Positions 31,681-42,439 of a DNA stretch of 64,000 nt are shown here, piece after piece. Source of the DNA: Apoda limacodes (taxonomy: Eukaryota > Arthropoda > Insecta > Lepidoptera > Limacodidae); assembly GCA_946406115.1 (NCBI GenBank), contig OX291554.1, positions 12,783,092 to 12,847,091 on the forward strand. Reading direction: 5' to 3'. Under the pieces are notes generated by a model. That model made no database searches and was not told the DNA's origin. It saw only the letters and a program-made list of their open reading frames with translations. How positions within the stretch are numbered: the stretch's first letter is position 1; each line of letters begins with the position of its first letter. The position numbers were made by a program, and so were the translations under genes.

Positions 31681-32439
31681 GATAGCTGAAGTAGCTTAAA
31701 AGGATATCATATAATATTATATCCTTATATAATATTGTTTATCCCGATCGAAAGTTGCCACTTCAATAAATTTTTCTACGGGGCACTTTTGCCTCATAAC
31801 TCAAAAAAAGGTATGTTTTTAAACACAGTGACAGCTGCAGGACACACAACAAGGACAAATTTTGACAAATAATAATACTTTTATTCCAATCGAGCGTTTC
31901 TACGGTGATAGAATTTATGCAAGTGAAACTGCGGGGTATGTCTGTCGCATAAAAAAAAGACTAGTCACATCACATAATGCTATTTCTCTTTTTTTTTAAT
32001 AGTGAAACTTGGCCTGGCACTTACACTGCGGCAGAACTAGTCTTATGAATAGTAAAACTGAGTACTTGGCAAATAGGTAGAGAGTCGAATGCATTAGGTT
32101 GTAAAGAGCTCTTGCTAGATTTTGCCTCTGCAAATATAATTAAAAGTCTTTACGATGGACGAAAACGACGCTGTAAAAGCAGCGTGGTAAACTATACGGC
32201 ACAGTTTATTTTTCTTGTACCTATAAGGCAAAATTTGTATTGTGTATTTGTATTTTTTATTATTTATTAGGAAATCGGTCATAATAAAACATATTCTGTA
32301 AAAATTTCAGGCTTCTATCTATATCAATCTTAAAGACAGAGCCCATTAAAAGTTCGACGGACAAACAGACAGCGTAGGCACTCTTTGGGTACGGAATCCA
32401 AAAATAATAATAAATAAAAATTAACATCACGTGGGAAAA
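31681..32439. other. Intergenic, with short repeat copy 2
   Basis: No gene. It includes 32134-32178, the second copy of the repeat at 17-57, and a GGGTACGGAATCC fragment near 32386. Confidence 0.45.
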
Positions 32440-32630
32440 TAAATACCATCAGGACATGTATCCTAAGTGTTGGTAAGCTATCTCGTATCAAACTAAGCAA
32501 AGATTTTACTAAGTATGGTTACCCGACAACGGTACAAATACTCATATACTTTTTTATAAATACCTACATTACATAATTGTGCTCTGCAGGGATCGAACCC
32601 AAGCCCTCTCCACAACAGACAATACTTGAG
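32440..32630 (-). mobile_element. tRNA-derived SINE, minus strand
   Basis: Minus strand: GGCTTGGGTTCGATCCCTGC (B box) near 32585-32605, then a body with TATTTATAAAAAAGTATATG and a 3' part with ATCTTTGCTTAGTTTGATAC. The TGCTTAGTTTG phrase is shared with the SINEs at 35918-36095 and 58589-58800. Confidence 0.65.
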
Positions 32631-33217
32631 TCACAACTTCTATTATTGTGTATAATTTTTATTACTATAAGAGGGTCATCGGTGTATTATTACCAGTTAG
32701 TTCAATCTTTCCTAACCTTAGTGTTTTGATAAAAGTCGATCCGAAATATAAGAGATATCTAGGGTAATTTGAAAAGAATATTAGGTGAAAAGTCAAAAAT
32801 AAAACAATTTCAAAATATCGACTGTCATAACCGTTCATCTTCCATTACAATGTCAAATCAATAATATTAACTTTAATCGTGTTTATATAACGTATGAATG
32901 TATTGGTTTCCCAATTCAAGTCGATTATCCATACGTAAAACATCTACCTAATAGATCACTCTTGAACAACAGTTGACAAAAAGTTAGTTGAAAAGAAGTA
33001 TTATTACTTCTACTTCTATTAAAGTAGTTGCGATTCTTTCTCTTAAATAAAATATATTAAAGACAGAAGACTTTACGGTTCAAGTGTTCAAGTGGTTTTT
33101 AATAATTAAAAACTAACAATAAACAATTCTATTTTTCTATATTTAATTCTTTTAATCTATTTCATGAACGCAGTTGACAGTCATTCAAGTTACTACTGGC
33201 ATATAAAAATGTAGGCA
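32631..33217. other. 3' flank of the secreted-protein gene
   Basis: No second gene. The part closest to 33217 is the likely 3' UTR of the minus-strand gene. Confidence 0.5.
33142..33156 (-). terminator. Candidate polyadenylation signals
   Basis: Two overlapping ATTAAA hexamers on the minus strand (plus TTTAAT at 33142-33147 and 33151-33156), 60-75 nt after the stop codon. ATTAAA is the commonest AATAAA variant. A GT-rich stretch follows around 33110. Supporting, not decisive. Confidence 0.4.
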
Positions 33218-34784
33218 TTAATTTAGGCATCTAATACATCTATTCTTCATCAAATCCCTCATCGGTGTAATATATTTTCTACTCCAAAGGTTACTTCCTA
33301 AATTGCCACCCATCATTCTAATACGAGGTAAGGTAATAGGGCTAGAAACAAAAAGTCGACGTGTTGGCGGTATAAAATTGTTACGAATTAAATTGGGGTA
33401 TAAATTTTCATAACCATCTCTCATATCATTTTCTGCGTTAGACTTCGTATTTTCTGCAATGAGTTTTTTAATAAAGAGTATTGTTTTAATGTTGTTAAAA
33501 GGACTATTACCCTGAGGCGTAAAACTGGGACTTCTGAACATTGGGATGTTTGGATCAGATGTGTAATAAGTTTTATACGGAAAATTGTTTGGTTTCTGTT
33601 GACTTTTTATAGGAAACTGCTCATTTATTCCGTTGATTATTTCGGGATAGTTAAAGTTATTTTCAGCAGCTTGCCTGGAAATAAAATAATCATCATGAGC
33701 TGGAGATGATTCAAAGTCAAAAAAATCATCAGGTCTACCACTTCTGAAAGTATTTTCTTCTGGCAGTATTTTAATTTTGTGGTTTTTCTTAGCGGAATAA
33801 AATTCCTCTTTATTATTAGTATTTTTGAAGTCTTCTGAATACTGTACTTTTGATTCTTCTAGTGGTTTTATATTAATTATATTTGAATCCTTTACGAAAG
33901 TTTTCCCTTCTTCTTCTGTATTTGATTTCTGGTTATTCTTAACTTGATCTTCGTTTTCTATATGTTTCAGTATCTCATTAATTAAGTCATGCATTGAGAC
34001 GTCTTCTGTTTGTACAGTGCTTAGTAGTTTTACTATAATAACAATAACACCTAAAAACAAAAGATTAATTTGTAAGAGTATTCATATGTATCTAAGCATA
34101 AGCAAAACTAAATTTGCATTAAAAACACATAAAAAATTACATGTCTAAATAAGTAAATTTAGTATATGTGAATTATTAAAAGAATATAAAATGAAAGATT
34201 AAACAACAAAAATAAAAAAATTAAATCAGGAGGAATAGAACCTAGAAATATCTTACTATTCCTGTGGATTTTACAAAAATATATGTATTTACCATCCTCA
34301 ATAGTAACGTTTATTATTAGCGTGGCGTTTTCTATAGCAACTCCTTGATGATACCACAGCATAATAAATATAGTAAGAAAGCTATCTATAGCTGTAGTTA
34401 TAGATTGTCCATCTCATAAACTATCTCTGTGCCAAATTTTAGTTTAATTTAGTTTTTTTGCGACATAAAGGGTGTACAAACAAAAAACAAACTCACGTTC
34501 GCATTTATTATATTAATCATGGATTAGTTTGAAAGCATTGTTATTTAAATCACATGTATTAATCAAAATAATAAATAGGTCAATTTAAAATCTAGTTTCA
34601 TAAATCAAATCAAATCAAATCTCGTTATTGCTTAACTTTAATATTTTTTTAAGCACTAAACTTACAGTGATACGTTTGCTCTTTACAAATATTATAAATC
34701 ATCAAAAATAATAAATGAAGTATTCTTTATTGTATACCAATAACATAACATGAAAAAAGATTACTTACACAATGTCGCCTTCAT
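33218..34784 (-). CDS. Predicted secreted protein, two exons, unrecognised family
   Basis: Exon 1 is 34784-34769 (16 nt: ATG plus five codons, context CTAAAATGA), donor GTAAGT at 34768-34763. Exon 2 is 34050-33218, acceptor TTTGTTTTTAG. The join keeps one frame of 282 residues. The spliced N-terminus, MKATLCVIVIIVKLLSTVQT, is a typical signal peptide with cleavage expected near residue 20. The mature chain is rich in Asn, Lys, Glu, Ser and Pro, mostly disordered-looking, with an acidic/basic N-terminal half, FF/FDF and NNF aromatic spots, a dibasic TRR near residue 239, and a C-terminal CIRC (C277, C280), the only cysteines after the signal. I do not recognise the family. Secretion is inferred; a precursor cleaved at dibasic sites is possible. 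It is the only convincing host gene here. Confidence 0.72.
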
Positions 34785-35480
34785 TTTAGTCTGCGATCCC
34801 ATTCCCAATAAGGCGTACTTCTAAATTATAATGTATTATTAATTTTCTGACGCACACAATATTAGAAACGGCCTTAATTAACTGATATCGGTTTTAAATT
34901 TTCACAGTTTTAATTAATATTGGAATAATGAAGCGTAAAAATTAGTATGAAAATTTGGATTAAAATTATTGATTAATCATCACATACCTCAATACCTAAT
35001 AATTCATCTGGGCAAATAGTTTAATTAATTATTTTGACGTGACAACGTCTTATAAATTGGTTTGCCGGGTGACACTTCAAGAAACTGCGTTACGCTCCGC
35101 TCACGTTATGCGCTCACAATGAGAGCGAGTGAGAGGCACGCGGCATGGTTAGCCCGCCTAAGAGCGAGAGAGACAGACATAAAAAGTGAAAGGCACAAGT
35201 TGTCACGTAAAACTTTCGCCCGTATACCGACTTTACAGGCAACCAGTTTTTTTTTTTTTTTTTTGAGTAAAATATTAAAAACATGACGACGACATGTTTC
35301 ATCATTCGACTTCAAAAAGGAGATTGTAAATACAAATTTTATAAATAAGATCAAACCGACGAAGAAACCGAACAGTAAAAATAAAACATTTTTTTTTTAG
35401 TTTTACTAAGTTCCTTAACACATATTAGTAATAAAACAAACTATTAAATCATGCTTAAACATCGATTACAAAATTTATAC
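34785..35480. other. Upstream region of the secreted-protein gene
   Basis: Contains a TTATAATTTA sequence about 45 nt upstream of the ATG that could act as a TATA box. Further up there is a GC-richer patch (35060-35230) with AGAGCGAG-type repeats, and a poly-T at 35247-35264. No other gene. Confidence 0.4.
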
Positions 35481-35484
35481 CAGA

Positions 35485-35852
35485 CAGACATTTCTTGAAA
35501 GTTTGTCTGTATGGATGGATGGATGGATGGATGTTTGTAACTCTTTCACGCTTCACCCACTGGATGGATCGGGATTAAACTTGGCATACATATAGACTGG
35601 GTCCTGAAAGAGCAGACTACTTTTTATCCCGAAGAATTCAGAAATTCCCGCGGGAATAACTATAACAGAGTTAAACAAACAATAGCCGCACCTATAGCTT
35701 GCTATAGAAAACTTCATTAGTATAACTAATAAGTTCCTAGCCGATAACCGAATTTAGGGCGGGCGGTGCCGCTGCCAAATTAGTATACCTAATTAAGGAG
35801 TTCCTTGCCGATAACCGAATTTAGGGCGGGTGGAGCCGCTGGCAAAGTCTAG
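35485..35852 (+). mobile_element. Helitron 3' part with duplicated terminal hairpin
   Basis: It holds GGATCGGGATTAAACTTGGC and GACTGGGTCCTGAAAGAGCA, then a first terminal segment TTAGGGCGGGCGGTGCCGCT (about 35751-35770). A second follows, TTAGGGCGGGTGGAGCCGCT, ending GGCAAAGTCTAG at 35852 and then T. The two terminal segments share about 60 bp starting at GATAACCGAATTTAGG. Upstream it carries a (GGAT)n run at 35512-35533. The 5' terminus is unclear. Confidence 0.7.
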
Positions 35853-35917
35853 TAAACAATGAAGTCTGGTTAGTAAAAATTACTTTTTAATTATAAATAA
35901 TAAATTAGAACAAATAT

Positions 35918-36095
35918 TTTCTTTTGGACATTACACACAGCACCGTCTGGTCCCAAACTAAGCAAAGCTTGTGTTATGGATACCAAACAAGGGATACAAA
36001 TACATGAATATATACTCTTTTTTTCTAAATTCATAAATACATAGAAAACACCCACTCTCACAACAAAAACGAATATAAATGTTAGAAGTAAAATG
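35918..36095 (-). mobile_element. tRNA-SINE 3' body, minus strand
   Basis: Plus strand shows TGGTCCCAAACTAAGCAAAG, TACAAATACATGAATATATA and AGAAAACACCCACTC. This is the reverse of the 3' part of the SINE at 58589-58800 (TTGCTTAGTTTGGGACCAGT) and of the copies at 46080-46412. The tRNA head is missing. Confidence 0.6.
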
Positions 36096-36109
36096 TCAGT
36101 AGTCGGCAA

Positions 36110-36514
36110 ATCACTGAGACACGGAGCCGACCAATTTCACTTTGTACACTTTATGGCAATTTTATACAAAAACCTTTTAAAGATCATGCAGCAAAGGCTT
36201 GTGGATAGTCAATAGGGCAGAATAAACAAGTACAGACCCCCAAAGCTTTACTGTATAACACCCGTTTGGTAGGAATTTGAAGTTGGCACTTTGCCAAACT
36301 TTTTGATTTATGCATAAACTGCATATTAAAATATCCCGATAGATATACTTAAGTATTGGGAAATATTACCACATGACACTAGAGTAAACGAAATGCAGTA
36401 AAGCGTAATTTACAGTCAACCACCATGAATAAAGAGAGAGAAGCAAGTCAGTCCAGTAATTTCTGAGACTATACACATATATGTTTACAATATAAGATCG
36501 AATTATAAAGTTTC
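36110..36514. other. Intergenic, nothing recognised
   Basis: No supported gene. Confidence 0.35.
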
Positions 36515-36640
36515 TTATTTTTAGGGTTCCGTACCTCGTATGGAAAAAACCGAATCCCTATAGGATCACTTCGTTGTCCGTCTGTCAGTCTGTTAAGAGT
36601 ATCGGATTCGCAGCGCGCTCCATACAACAGGATTTTTCTC
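36515..36640 (+). repeat. Dispersed repeat fragment (AGGGTTCCGTACC type)
   Basis: AGGGTTCCGTACCTCGTATG, CCTATAGGATCAC, GTCCGTCTGTCAGTC. Reverse-complement relative of 26466-26575. Confidence 0.6.
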
Positions 36641-37152
36641 CTATGATGCATATCAATCCCTCAAACTCAATGTTTTTTTTTTAACAATACCAGACTACTA
36701 ATGTGGTGTTTCAGTTTTACGTTAAATTGTGTAGTTCTAAAATTATTAGAGTACAAACACTTGTAATTTATGGTCAAAACAGCTGCGACTTCGTGCTTAT
36801 TATGCAACCGCAGACCTAGATAATATAATAAATTTTCTAAATAAAAAAATTTAATGTCATTCTTTCTAAATTAAATGAATAAACACAATAATTCGAAACA
36901 CAACAATCATTAGTCAAATTTGAAAAAAAGCGAATTCTGTCATGATGTTGGCTCGCTTGACAAACACGAGGGGCTTGAGACGGGGGAGGCGATGCTAGGT
37001 AGTAAAATCAAGTAGAGGGCCATCTGTGAGCGAGTCTTCACTTGTAGTGAGTTAGACGTAAGTAGGTATTTGCATTGCATGTTTTGTTGCGCAGCAAGTT
37101 AATTAGATTTTATGACTTTAACTAGGTATTTAGCGTAATCTATCTATATTAA
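36641..37152. other. Intergenic, nothing recognised
   Basis: No supported gene. A moderately GC-richer patch at 36940-37040 has no open frame. Confidence 0.4.
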
Positions 37153-37764
37153 TAAAAAACCAGTGCGAGTTCGACTCGCGCACCGAGGGTTCCGTACCTA
37201 CCACCATTTATGTAATCTAAAAACACAAACAAAATTTTTTTATATTTGAGTTAATTGAATGAAAGGTAAATTGCTGTTTACGATTTATGACGTATTAAAA
37301 AGAAACTACTTACTAGATCTCGTTCAAACCAATTTTCGGTGGAAGTTTGCATGGTAATGTACACATATATTTTTTTTTAGTTTTATCATTCTCTTATTTT
37401 AGAAATTATAGGGGGGGGGACACACATTTTACCACTTTGGAAGTGTCTGTTGCGCAAACTATTCAGTTTAGAAAAAAATGATATTAGATACCTCAATATC
37501 ATTTTTGAAGACCTATCCATAGATACCCCACACGTATGGGTTTGATGAAACCCATGGGAAACCCAAAAATTTATTGTTTTTTTTTCTATTTTTGTGTGAA
37601 AATCTTAATGCGGTTCACAGAATACATCTACTTACCAAGTTTCAACAGTATAGTGCTTATAGTTTCGGAAAAAAGTGGCTATGACATACGGACGGACAGA
37701 CAGACAGACACGACGAATCTATAAGGGTTCCATTTTTTGCCATTTGGCTACGGAACCCTAAAAA
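37153..37764 (-). repeat. Dispersed repeat with 5S-SINE tail at one end
   Basis: Its left end on the plus strand (CCAGTGCGAGTTCGACTCGC, AGGGTTCCGTACCTACCACC, ATTTATGTAATC, AACACAAACAAAA) is the reversed 3' portion of the 5S-SINE at 17240-17332. It then runs through AAAAGTGGCTATGACATACG and a GACGGACAGACAGACAGAC run to ATTTGGCTACGGAACCCTAA. The GGGTTCC...GGAACCC arrangement is that of 4468-4877. Confidence 0.65.
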
Positions 37765-37789
37765 TCAAAAAAAATGTTGCTAAGAGCAA

Positions 37790-38190
37790 AACTCGAAGAC
37801 GGCTTGACCAATTTGGGTAATTTTTTTTGTTGTGTTTGTTAGTGTTAGGGCAAGGTTTTTATGAAAGAAAAAAACGGTCAAGTGCGAGTCGGACTCGCGC
37901 ACTAAGAGTAGATTTTAATGAAATTTTGGTAAGTTGTTTTACACACGCCGGGGAAGGTTTCTGAGAAAGAAAAAAAGGGTCAAGTGCGAGTCGGACAGGG
38001 TCAAGTGCGAGTCAGACTCGGGCACTAAGGTAAACTTGAAGACGGCTGGAACAATTCGGATAATTTTTTTGTTGTGTTTGATAGTGTTAGGGCAGAGTTT
38101 TTATGAAAGAAAAACGGTCAAGTGCGAGTCGGATTCAAATTTTGGTAAGATTTTATGCACATGTCGGGGAAGACTTCTAAATTAGTAAAA
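37790..38190 (+). repeat. Tandem ~243-bp duplication with four SINE-tail copies
   Basis: GAAGACGGCTTGACCAATT at 37795 and GAAGACGGCTGGAACAATT at 38038 begin two colinear units that share GTTAGGGCA, TTTTTATGAAAGAAAAA, AATTTTGGTAAG and CGGGGAAG. GGTCAAGTGCGAGTCGGA or a one-base variant occurs at 37876, 37979, 37998 and 38117, always as the tail motif. Confidence 0.7.
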
Positions 38191-38450
38191 CCCTTTCACA
38201 TTTCGGTGCGGCAGTTGTTTTCAAGAAAGAAACACGGTTCGCCGGGTCAGCTAATAATACCTATAAACAACACTGCCTAGAGCGTGCAAAATAATAGAAT
38301 AGAATAGAATAGAATAAAATTTATTTGAGTCACAAAACAACACCTTATTAACAAATAGTAGGTAACCGTAATTAAATGTGTTACCATTTGATTTGCAATT
38401 TATTGACCCTCCATCAGACAGGATCATGAGTAAGTTACACTTATATAATA

Positions 38451-38815
38451 CTAGCTTTTGCCCGCGTTATCGGTGTAGAATTTCAACAACAACTCCTCCC
38501 TTATAGAAAAAAAAACCGACTGCCACTTGACGTTTTCAAGTAGCTTATGTCCTTCTTCGGGACTCAAACTATCTCCATGCCAAATTTAACCGCAGTTCCC
38601 CCTGCCCTGAATTCTGTTATCGATGTAAGATTTCAACGGCAACTCCTTAATTATATAAAAAACCGACTCACACTTGACGTTTTCAAGTAGCCTTTGTCCT
38701 TTCTCGGGAGTCAAACTATCTCCATGCTAAATTTCATCTTTATCAGTACAGCTGTTTAAGCGTGAAGAGGTACAAACAGACAGATTTACTTTCGCATTTA
38801 TAATATTAGTATGGA
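38451..38815 (-). mobile_element. Short Helitron, minus strand, with internal duplication
   Basis: The minus strand starts TCCATACTAATATTATAAAT after an A and ends GCGGGCAAAAGCTAG before a T. Inside, a segment of about 120 bp is present twice: ACTTGACGTTTTCAAGTAG, GACTCAAACTATCTCCATGC near 38528-38583, and the same order near 38667-38730. Length 365 bp. Confidence 0.8.
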
Positions 38816-39025
38816 TCTTTATAATAAATACATACCTATTTAAAAATTTGCCGTATGATACCTATTTTTCAAAATAATTGTACCTACATCTGTTATGAAC
38901 AATGTGTCACAAAGATTGTAAGGCTAGAAAGAGATTTTCAAATTTTCCTAAGTAAAAACAATAGAACAGTATTTAATTATTTTTTTTATATTAAAAGATA
39001 AATTAAATATTATATGTTAAAAATT

Positions 39026-39095
39026 GGCAAACAAGTTAACAGTCCGCCTGATGGTAAGCGCTCTCCATAGCCTATGGACGCTTGTAACATTCCGA
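39026..39095 (-). pseudogene. LINE family A 3'-end fragment
   Basis: GGCAAACAAGTTAACAGTCC, GCCTGATGGTAAGCG, CCATAGCCTATGGACGCTTG: the last ~70 bp of family A on the minus strand. Confidence 0.7.
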
Positions 39096-39379
39096 TGATA
39101 CAACCTTCTTTTACTCTAATATCGGCCATTAAAGAATGTTCTAAATCGTAAACAAAAGAAGGCATTATTAGTCAGTTTTATTAAAAATTTAAAGTTGTAT
39201 TAAAATAGAGATTATTTTAGGTTATATAGGTATTTTCTTATGATTTTGATAAATAAAATATAATAAAATTATTAAAATTCCTATATTATTATTAAAAAAT
39301 AAATTATTAATGTGGCAAACTGTATTGTGTATTTTAGAAAATAATTATGAACACACTGTTCCACACAGTTACAGGAATA

Positions 39380-39975
39380 GACTTATTTAGTATTTTGAAC
39401 ATCCTATATTTCATCAAAACAGGTAAATGTGGCCAAGCTTAGGTTGTAAGAGTAGCCTAATGTCGGCCGTGATTTTTATAGTCTATGAAAATAGTATAAC
39501 TAACATTAAAAAGCGGCTGGAATGCCTTATAAACTTTAAGAGCCCTAACTTAGGATATTAATAATTTATAAAATTGCTGTCATCCCCCTTGTCTCGACGG
39601 CAGGCCAACATTAGGGTTTTGTAATAAAATAAGAATCCTAACATGGGCCCCGTTATTTAGTAACAAAAGTAAAAAAAAATCTTTTACATTGCTATTTTAC
39701 TGTCCGGAAGCAGTAAAAAAACTATTGAAAGCTATTTATGGTCTAAAAAACATATTTCCAGAGTGGTATCTGTTGACATTTTCCGCCAAATTAGTGATAA
39801 AATTGCACTGCTGCGCCTCGCCGCGCCGGCTTTTATACACTATACCACTGGAGCGTACGATTGCATGGATGGATTTAAATTATAATTCAATGACGTATTA
39901 TATAATCTTTATCATAATCTTTAATGTCTTCAGTCAATCAGTAGGCAGTGAACACGATTTTAAAATTATAATTTA
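39380..39975 (+). repeat. Duplicated ~600-bp block, copy 1
   Basis: Colinear with 40640-41190: TTATTTAGTATTTT, GGCCAAGCTTAGGTTGT, GGCCGTGATTTTTATAGTCT, AATAGTATAACTAACATT, AGCCCTAACTTAGGAT, TAAGAATCCTAACAT, CATATTTCCAGAGTGGTATC and AGTAGGCAGTG occur in the same order. About 80-85% similar by eye. It does not match a repeat family I know, and a 95-codon frame at 39689-39976 is not preserved in the other copy. Confidence 0.75.
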
Positions 39976-39978
39976 GCT

Positions 39979-40402
39979 TATGGTAAGCGGTCACCGTAGC
40001 CTATGGACGCTTGCAACACCAGGGGTATTACTCGCGCGTTGCCGACCCTCCAGAAATCTAATAACTTCTTTCTTAAACCCTATACTGTAGTCCTTAGAGC
40101 AAACCTTGGCAGGGAGCTCATTCCACAACTGAAGCGTTCGCGGGAGGAAGTTTTTCTGTACGCGACTATTTCGGTTCCAAAGTATGAGAATGATCCCTGC
40201 CGATGACGAGCGGTGCGATAGTAGAAAGTATCCGTGGGCATCATTTCGAACAATTCCTCAGATCACAACCCATTGTACAAGCGGTAGAACACACACAGGG
40301 AGTCAAAGTCTCTCCTAAGACTTAAGGGCTCGATACCGCAAGTGAGTTTGGAACCGTTGACAATTCTTACAGCTTGTCGTTGAACCGTGTCAAAAGGGCC
40401 AA
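39979..40402 (-). pseudogene. LINE family A, 5'-truncated copy, minus strand
   Basis: It reads on the minus strand from a TTTTGACACGGTTCAACGAC segment near 40400 to CCGCTTACCATAA at 39979, with family A C-terminal codons throughout. The final ~40 bp and the poly-A are missing. It sits exactly between the two copies of the 600-bp block. Confidence 0.85.
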
Positions 40403-40471
40403 GGTATTGGACCTTATCAACAATTCGAAACATTATTTCGTAACGTACAACTATTTTGAAAAATACTCATA

Positions 40472-40615
40472 CAATATATAAGTATAAATTTAGTAATGGT
40501 AAAAGGTAAGTGAATTTACTATATTTTAATAATAATATATTAAGGTTAATTTACTAGATTTTATAGTTATATATTACTTATTTTTTACCATTATTAAATT
40601 TATACTTATATATTG
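40472..40615. repeat. Fold-back repeat, ~41-bp arms
   Basis: The left arm starts CAATATATAAGTATAAATTT and continues through AATGGTAAAA. The right arm (40574-40615) is its reverse complement with two or three mismatches. The ~60-bp loop holds two similar AATTTACTA-ATTTTA phrases. Possibly a very small MITE. Confidence 0.75.
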
Positions 40616-40639
40616 TAGGTACCTACCTACTTAATGAGT

Positions 40640-41190
40640 AGCTTATTTAGTATTTTAACATACTGTATTTCATGGAAACAAATGAACTTGGCCAAGTTTA
40701 GGTTGTTAGAGCAGCCTAATTACGGCCGTGATATTTATAGTCTATTAAAATAGTATAACTAACATTTTGAGGCGGCCGAACTTTGGTTATTCAATTAACG
40801 GGTATTTAAAAGCCCTAACTTAGGATACTAATAAATCCATTAAAATTATAACATTGCTGTCATCTCCCTTGTCTGCAAGCCGACGTTAGGGTTTTGAAAT
40901 AAAATAAGAATCCTAACATCGGCCCCGTTATTTCTATATAACGAATTAAATTAAGAAGAAAAATATCTTTTACATTGCTATTTAACTGTCCGCAATTAGT
41001 AATAGAACTATTGTAAGCTATTGGTGGTCAAAAAAACATATTTCCAGAGTGGTATCCGTTGACGTTTTTAGCCAAATTAGTGACAGAATTGCACTGTGCT
41101 GCCCCTCGCCGGCTTTACATAATCTTTATCATAACCTTTCATTTCATCATCCTATCAGTAGGCAGTGTACACGTTTTTTAAAAGTTACAA
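40640..41190 (+). repeat. Duplicated ~600-bp block, copy 2
   Basis: Partner of 39380-39975, same orientation. Small indels distinguish it, including loss of the segment around 39840-39900 of copy 1. Confidence 0.75.
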
Positions 41191-42409
41191 CTTACTACTT
41201 TACTTCATCAACAATTTCGTAACGTTATTTCGTAAGGTACAATTATTTTGAAAAACTAATTAAGTAGCCTATAAGTACCTATAATTGTTATTAACATTAT
41301 TATGATTTTAAAGTAAATTTTAAAAAAGGTAGATACCGTATGTGTGGGTAAAAATGTTACCTACCTATTTTATTATTGTCCTTGCTGATCTCCGTGAAAA
41401 GATAAATGAATGTTAGCTCAGAAACCTCCTCCTATTTCAATATTCATTCCTGCCTATATTTATTTATTATACTGGCGCGGCGCGGGGAAAGGGGGTTTGG
41501 CGCCTGCATCGTGTTCGATAGGGACGGCAACATTTTAGCAAAAACGTAAAACGCGCGCGGGCGCCGCGAAGTGTATTAAGATCTTCGCGTAAAGATAAAC
41601 TTTTCACCTTTACCAGCGAGACGAAATTTCAGGTTTTAGATAAGAAAACAATATGAAACAATCAGTTTATTTAAATTTCCAAATACTTGCTACATATAAA
41701 AAAATGAACAATAGCTAGGTACTAATTAAAAGTTAAAAGTAAAGTTGCTGCAATTCAGTAGGTTAAATGCCACCAGTTTTGGATATGTTGCCATATTTAG
41801 GTCACGTTTTGTTTTAATAACAGCTTTCAGAAATAATAATATTCTCCATGGGTACTTAGTTGCATTTTTTTAATAGTTCCATAAAATATAACAACTTTAC
41901 GTCTCCTTTTGAAAGTCGCCATTTTCTGATGTTTTTTACCCAAATTCTCTGGTAAAAATAAAAGTTCGGCATTGGACACTTGCTGTATTTACTATGGGGT
42001 AACAGAAATAGGTGACTCATTATTCACTAGATTCATTCGTTTTATTTAGAAAACCGCGGTAAATACGTAAAAAAACAATTTAATGCGGATAAAAATAGCT
42101 TTCTGCCATTTTGTTTTATGTTTAAGTAGATTCGTTCGAAAATTTACATACATTACAATGTTTTCGAAAACAAAACATGATATTTATGAGTTAAGCAATT
42201 ATAATTCTTATTAATTTATTGAAAATATTAAGTAGTACTCCAAAACGAAAAAGGCATTTTATGACTTTAATTAAAATTAAAATAAATAACAATATTTGTT
42301 CCAATAGATCTTAAATAGTTTCTTAAGTAAGTTTTTTTTTTTCAGCGTCGCGTTATTTTGAAAAGTTAATTTACGATTTGAATTACAATAAAGACTTCTT
42401 ATTCGCGGT
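41191..42409. other. Intergenic with a CpG-rich patch
   Basis: No supported gene. At 41473-41580 GC content and CpG density jump (GGCGCGGCGCGGGG, AACGCGCGCGGGCGCCGCG). The rest is AT-rich. Confidence 0.45.
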
Positions 42410-42439
42410 GGATACGTTCCGTAAAATATGCCGCGAATA
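42410..42439. repeat. Small GC hairpin
   Basis: TATTCGCGG at 42410-42418 and its exact reverse complement CCGCGAATA at 42431-42439, with a 12-base loop. Probably a transposon-end remnant. Confidence 0.5.

Noticed and set aside
34159..34362. Alternative upstream exon of the secreted-protein gene (MLWYHQGVAIENATLI, donor GATG|GTAAAT)
   Set aside because: It would be in phase with exon 2 but gives no signal peptide, and the donor is weaker than GTAAGT at 34768-34763.
39689..39976. 95-codon frame in duplicated block copy 1
   Set aside because: Not conserved as a frame in copy 2 (40640-41190).
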